From assembly GCA_002307905.1 (NCBI GenBank), contig DBUL01000090.1, positions 1 to 6,589 of the forward strand: a stretch of 6,589 nt of DNA, written 5' to 3'. Shown piece by piece: positions 5,510 through 6,589 of this stretch. This DNA comes from Rhizobiaceae bacterium UBA1291. Lineage in GTDB: Bacteria; Pseudomonadota; Alphaproteobacteria; Rhizobiales; Rhizobiaceae. Numbering within the stretch: the stretch's first letter is position 1; every line of letters begins with the position of its first letter. The notes under the pieces are model-generated. The model was not told where the DNA came from and searched no databases. It saw only the letters and a program-made list of their open reading frames with translations. The translations under genes were made by a program, and so were the position numbers.

Positions 5510-6337
5510 ATGACCTCCCCCCCTCTCGCGCCGAGCGCTCAGACAATCACCGTCGGCCGGGACGAGGATGCACGCGACATCGCCATCATCGCCCGATCTG
5601 CTGCCGCAACGACCGCGCCCAACAGCCCTGCGCTCCTTTGGCTCGGCGGCTACCGCTCCGACATGAGCGGCACGAAGGCCCTCGAAATGGACGCGCTTGC
5701 GTCGGAAACGGGCCTGGCGTCAATCCGTTTCGACTATTCCGGCCACGGCGCCTCGGGTGGCGAATTTCGCCGGGGCACGATTTCCCGATGGCTGGAAGAG
5801 ACACGCGCCGTCATCGACCATGTCGCCCCGCCGAGCCTCGTGGTGGTCGGCTCGTCCATGGGCGGCTGGATCGCGCTGCGGCTGGCACAGGAGCTTGCCA
5901 GGCGCGGCACCGGACCGCGGCTCGCCGGCATGGTGCTGATCGCGCCTGCACCCGACTTCACTCTCGATCTGATCGAACCGAACCTTTCCGATACCGAGCG
6001 GGCGTCGCTTGCCGAGCGCGGCTATTTCGAGGAACCCTCGGAATACAGCCCAGAGCCCAACATATTCACCCGCGCCCTGATCGAGGACGGCCGCCTCAAC
6101 CGCGTGCTGACGGGCATCATCGAAACTGGTTGCCCGGTGCATATCCTGCAGGGCATGGCCGATCCCGACGTCCCCTATCGTCACGCGCTCAAACTCATGG
6201 AATTCCTGCCGGCCGACGATGTCGTGCTCACTCTGGTGCGCGACGGCGACCATAGGCTGTCCCGCCCAGAGGACATCGCGAGGATGAAGGCGGCGATCCT
6301 TGCCATGATCGATGCGGAGCACGCGCCGGATCTGTAG
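5510..6337 (+). CDS. Alpha/beta hydrolase, ABHD10-like serine esterase
   Basis: 275 residues, cytoplasmic, no signal peptide. Alpha/beta-hydrolase layout: oxyanion-side loop LWLGGYRSDMSGTKA (43-57), strand-turn IRFDYSGHGASGG (72-84), nucleophile elbow GSSMGG with Ser116, acid residue in QGMADPDVP (Asp218 or Asp220) and catalytic His248 in DGDHRLS. The signatures GY-S-M-GTKA, RFDYSGHG-S and GSSMGGW closely match mammalian ABHD10 and its bacterial relatives, which are esterases or thioesterases (ABHD10 hydrolyses acyl glucuronides and S-acyl groups). The substrate in bacteria is unknown. ATG 5510 has GGAG about seven bases ahead. It is divergent from infC with a 181-base gap; no convincing promoter of its own was found. 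No clear terminator follows it. Confidence 0.92.
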   Translation: MTSPPLAPSAQTITVGRDEDARDIAIIARSAAATTAPNSPALLWLGGYRSDMSGTKALEMDALASETGLASIRFDYSGHGASGGEFRRGTISRWLEETRAVIDHVAPPSLVVVGSSMGGWIALRLAQELARRGTGPRLAGMVLIAPAPDFTLDLIEPNLSDTERASLAERGYFEEPSEYSPEPNIFTRALIEDGRLNRVLTGIIETGCPVHILQGMADPDVPYRHALKLMEFLPADDVVLTLVRDGDHRLSRPEDIARMKAAILAMIDAEHAPDL

Positions 6338-6341
6338 CATT

Positions 6342-6349
6342 TTAACCAT
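6342..6349 (+). promoter_or_regulatory. TTAACCAT element, CtrA half-site candidate
   Basis: An exact TTAACCAT lies five bases after the hydrolase stop codon (TAG at 6335-6337). This octamer is the CtrA-type half-site described in alphaproteobacteria. It lies about 100 bases upstream of the peptidase gene start and 67 bases upstream of a full TTAA-N7-TTAA box. A chance match is possible. Confidence 0.3.
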
Positions 6350-6385
6350 AGTTGACAAATCCCTAACGCGCGGTCGGCAGCGCGA

Positions 6386-6414
6386 TTGACTCGAGACCCG
6401 CTTGGACCTTAACG
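6386..6414 (+). promoter_or_regulatory. Candidate promoter of the cysteine peptidase gene
   Basis: TTGACT (6386-6391), a 17-base spacer, then TTAACG (6409-6414); the start site would be near 6421, about 22 bases ahead of the ATG. The -35 contains GACTC, a GANTC site of the CcrM methylase. The -10 is weak and forms half of the CtrA box. A further TTGACA at 6352 has no -10 at the right spacing. Confidence 0.42.
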
Positions 6415-6423
6415 TTTTGTTAA
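6409..6423 (+). promoter_or_regulatory. CtrA box TTAA-N7-TTAA
   Basis: TTAA at 6409-6412, seven bases CGTTTTG, then TTAA at 6420-6423, the full consensus for the cell-cycle regulator CtrA. It also lies in a 7-bp inverted repeat, CCTTAAC (6407-6413) and GTTAAGG (6419-6425). It covers the -10 to start-site region of the candidate promoter, a position more typical of repression than activation. Confidence 0.5.
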
Positions 6424-6442
6424 GGATTTAGGGGACGAGTTC

Positions 6443-6589
6443 ATGATGAACCGATCGCGCGCTTTCGCCGCTTTGCTTCTGGTGCTTGGCGTTTCGGCGC
6501 CGGCCGGCAACGGCTTCACGGCACCCAAGCCACAGTTGTCGATGGTGACGGGCAGCGTGACTTCGCAGCCGATCGGCCACTACGAGTTC
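6443..6589 (+). CDS. Transglutaminase-like cysteine peptidase (BTLCP/DUF920), N-terminal fragment
   Basis: The first 49 codons only; the gene runs off the right edge. Residues 1-23 are a signal peptide (MMNRSR, then AFAALLLVLGVSAPAG), pointing to periplasmic location. The segment TSQPIGHYEF (40-49) is the characteristic start of the bacterial transglutaminase-like cysteine peptidase family, the one that includes LapG; the next residue is usually Cys. The catalytic Cys-His-Asp lie beyond the window, so activity cannot be judged. ATG 6443 is favoured over ATG 6446 because GGGGA lies seven bases ahead. Preceded by a candidate CtrA-controlled promoter. Family assignment rests on a short but distinctive motif. 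Confidence 0.75.
   Translation, partial: MMNRSRAFAALLLVLGVSAPAGNGFTAPKPQLSMVTGSVTSQPIGHYEF

Noticed and set aside
6352..6357. TTGACA as a -35 for the peptidase gene
   Set aside because: No -10-like hexamer 16-18 bases downstream; the region there is CGGCAG-like.

Overview
The window looks like chromosome from a Rhizobiales-type alphaproteobacterium. It is GC-rich. The order pheS, rplT, rpmI and infC (all on the minus strand), then a divergent ABHD10-like hydrolase and a BTLCP/DUF920 peptidase, fits that group. So do the IF3, L20 and L35 sequences and a CtrA-type box TTAA-N7-TTAA. This is judged from the sequence alone; the genus cannot be fixed.

Layout, left to right. 1-539: 5' part of pheS (minus). 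598-632: intrinsic terminator of the ribosomal operon. 673-1321: rplT and rpmI (minus), with a good sigma70-type promoter at 1424-1452 and a hairpin at the very start of the predicted leader. 1499-3940: a tightly packed three-gene operon (minus) encoding an Asp/Gly-rich exported PepSY-like protein, an OmpR-family response regulator and a PhoQ-like sensor kinase. 4099-4635: a second exported, extremely Asp/Asn-rich protein (minus), separated from the three-gene operon by a GC-rich hairpin. 4691-4731: three copies of a TGTCAG-type motif upstream of that gene, two of them an exact 11-bp-period direct repeat. 4742-5328: infC and its terminator (minus), with infC starting at the rare codon ATT. 5510-6337: alpha/beta hydrolase (plus). 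6386-6423: a candidate promoter with an overlapping CtrA box. 6443-6589: start of an exported transglutaminase-like cysteine peptidase (plus).

How the parts fit. infC, rpmI, rplT and pheS are the classic translation cluster. Here infC is split from rpmI by about 3.5 kb that carries a self-contained envelope signalling unit: two secreted acidic proteins plus a two-component system. infC has its own terminator just before the unit and rpmI its own promoter just after it, so the unit is transcriptionally insulated. My inference is that the acidic proteins bind divalent cations or a cationic envelope ligand. The kinase/regulator pair would sense the same signal and control the acidic proteins through the direct repeat at 4714-4731. 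This unit is the part of the window most worth following up. The remaining genes are conserved housekeeping or common alphaproteobacterial genes.
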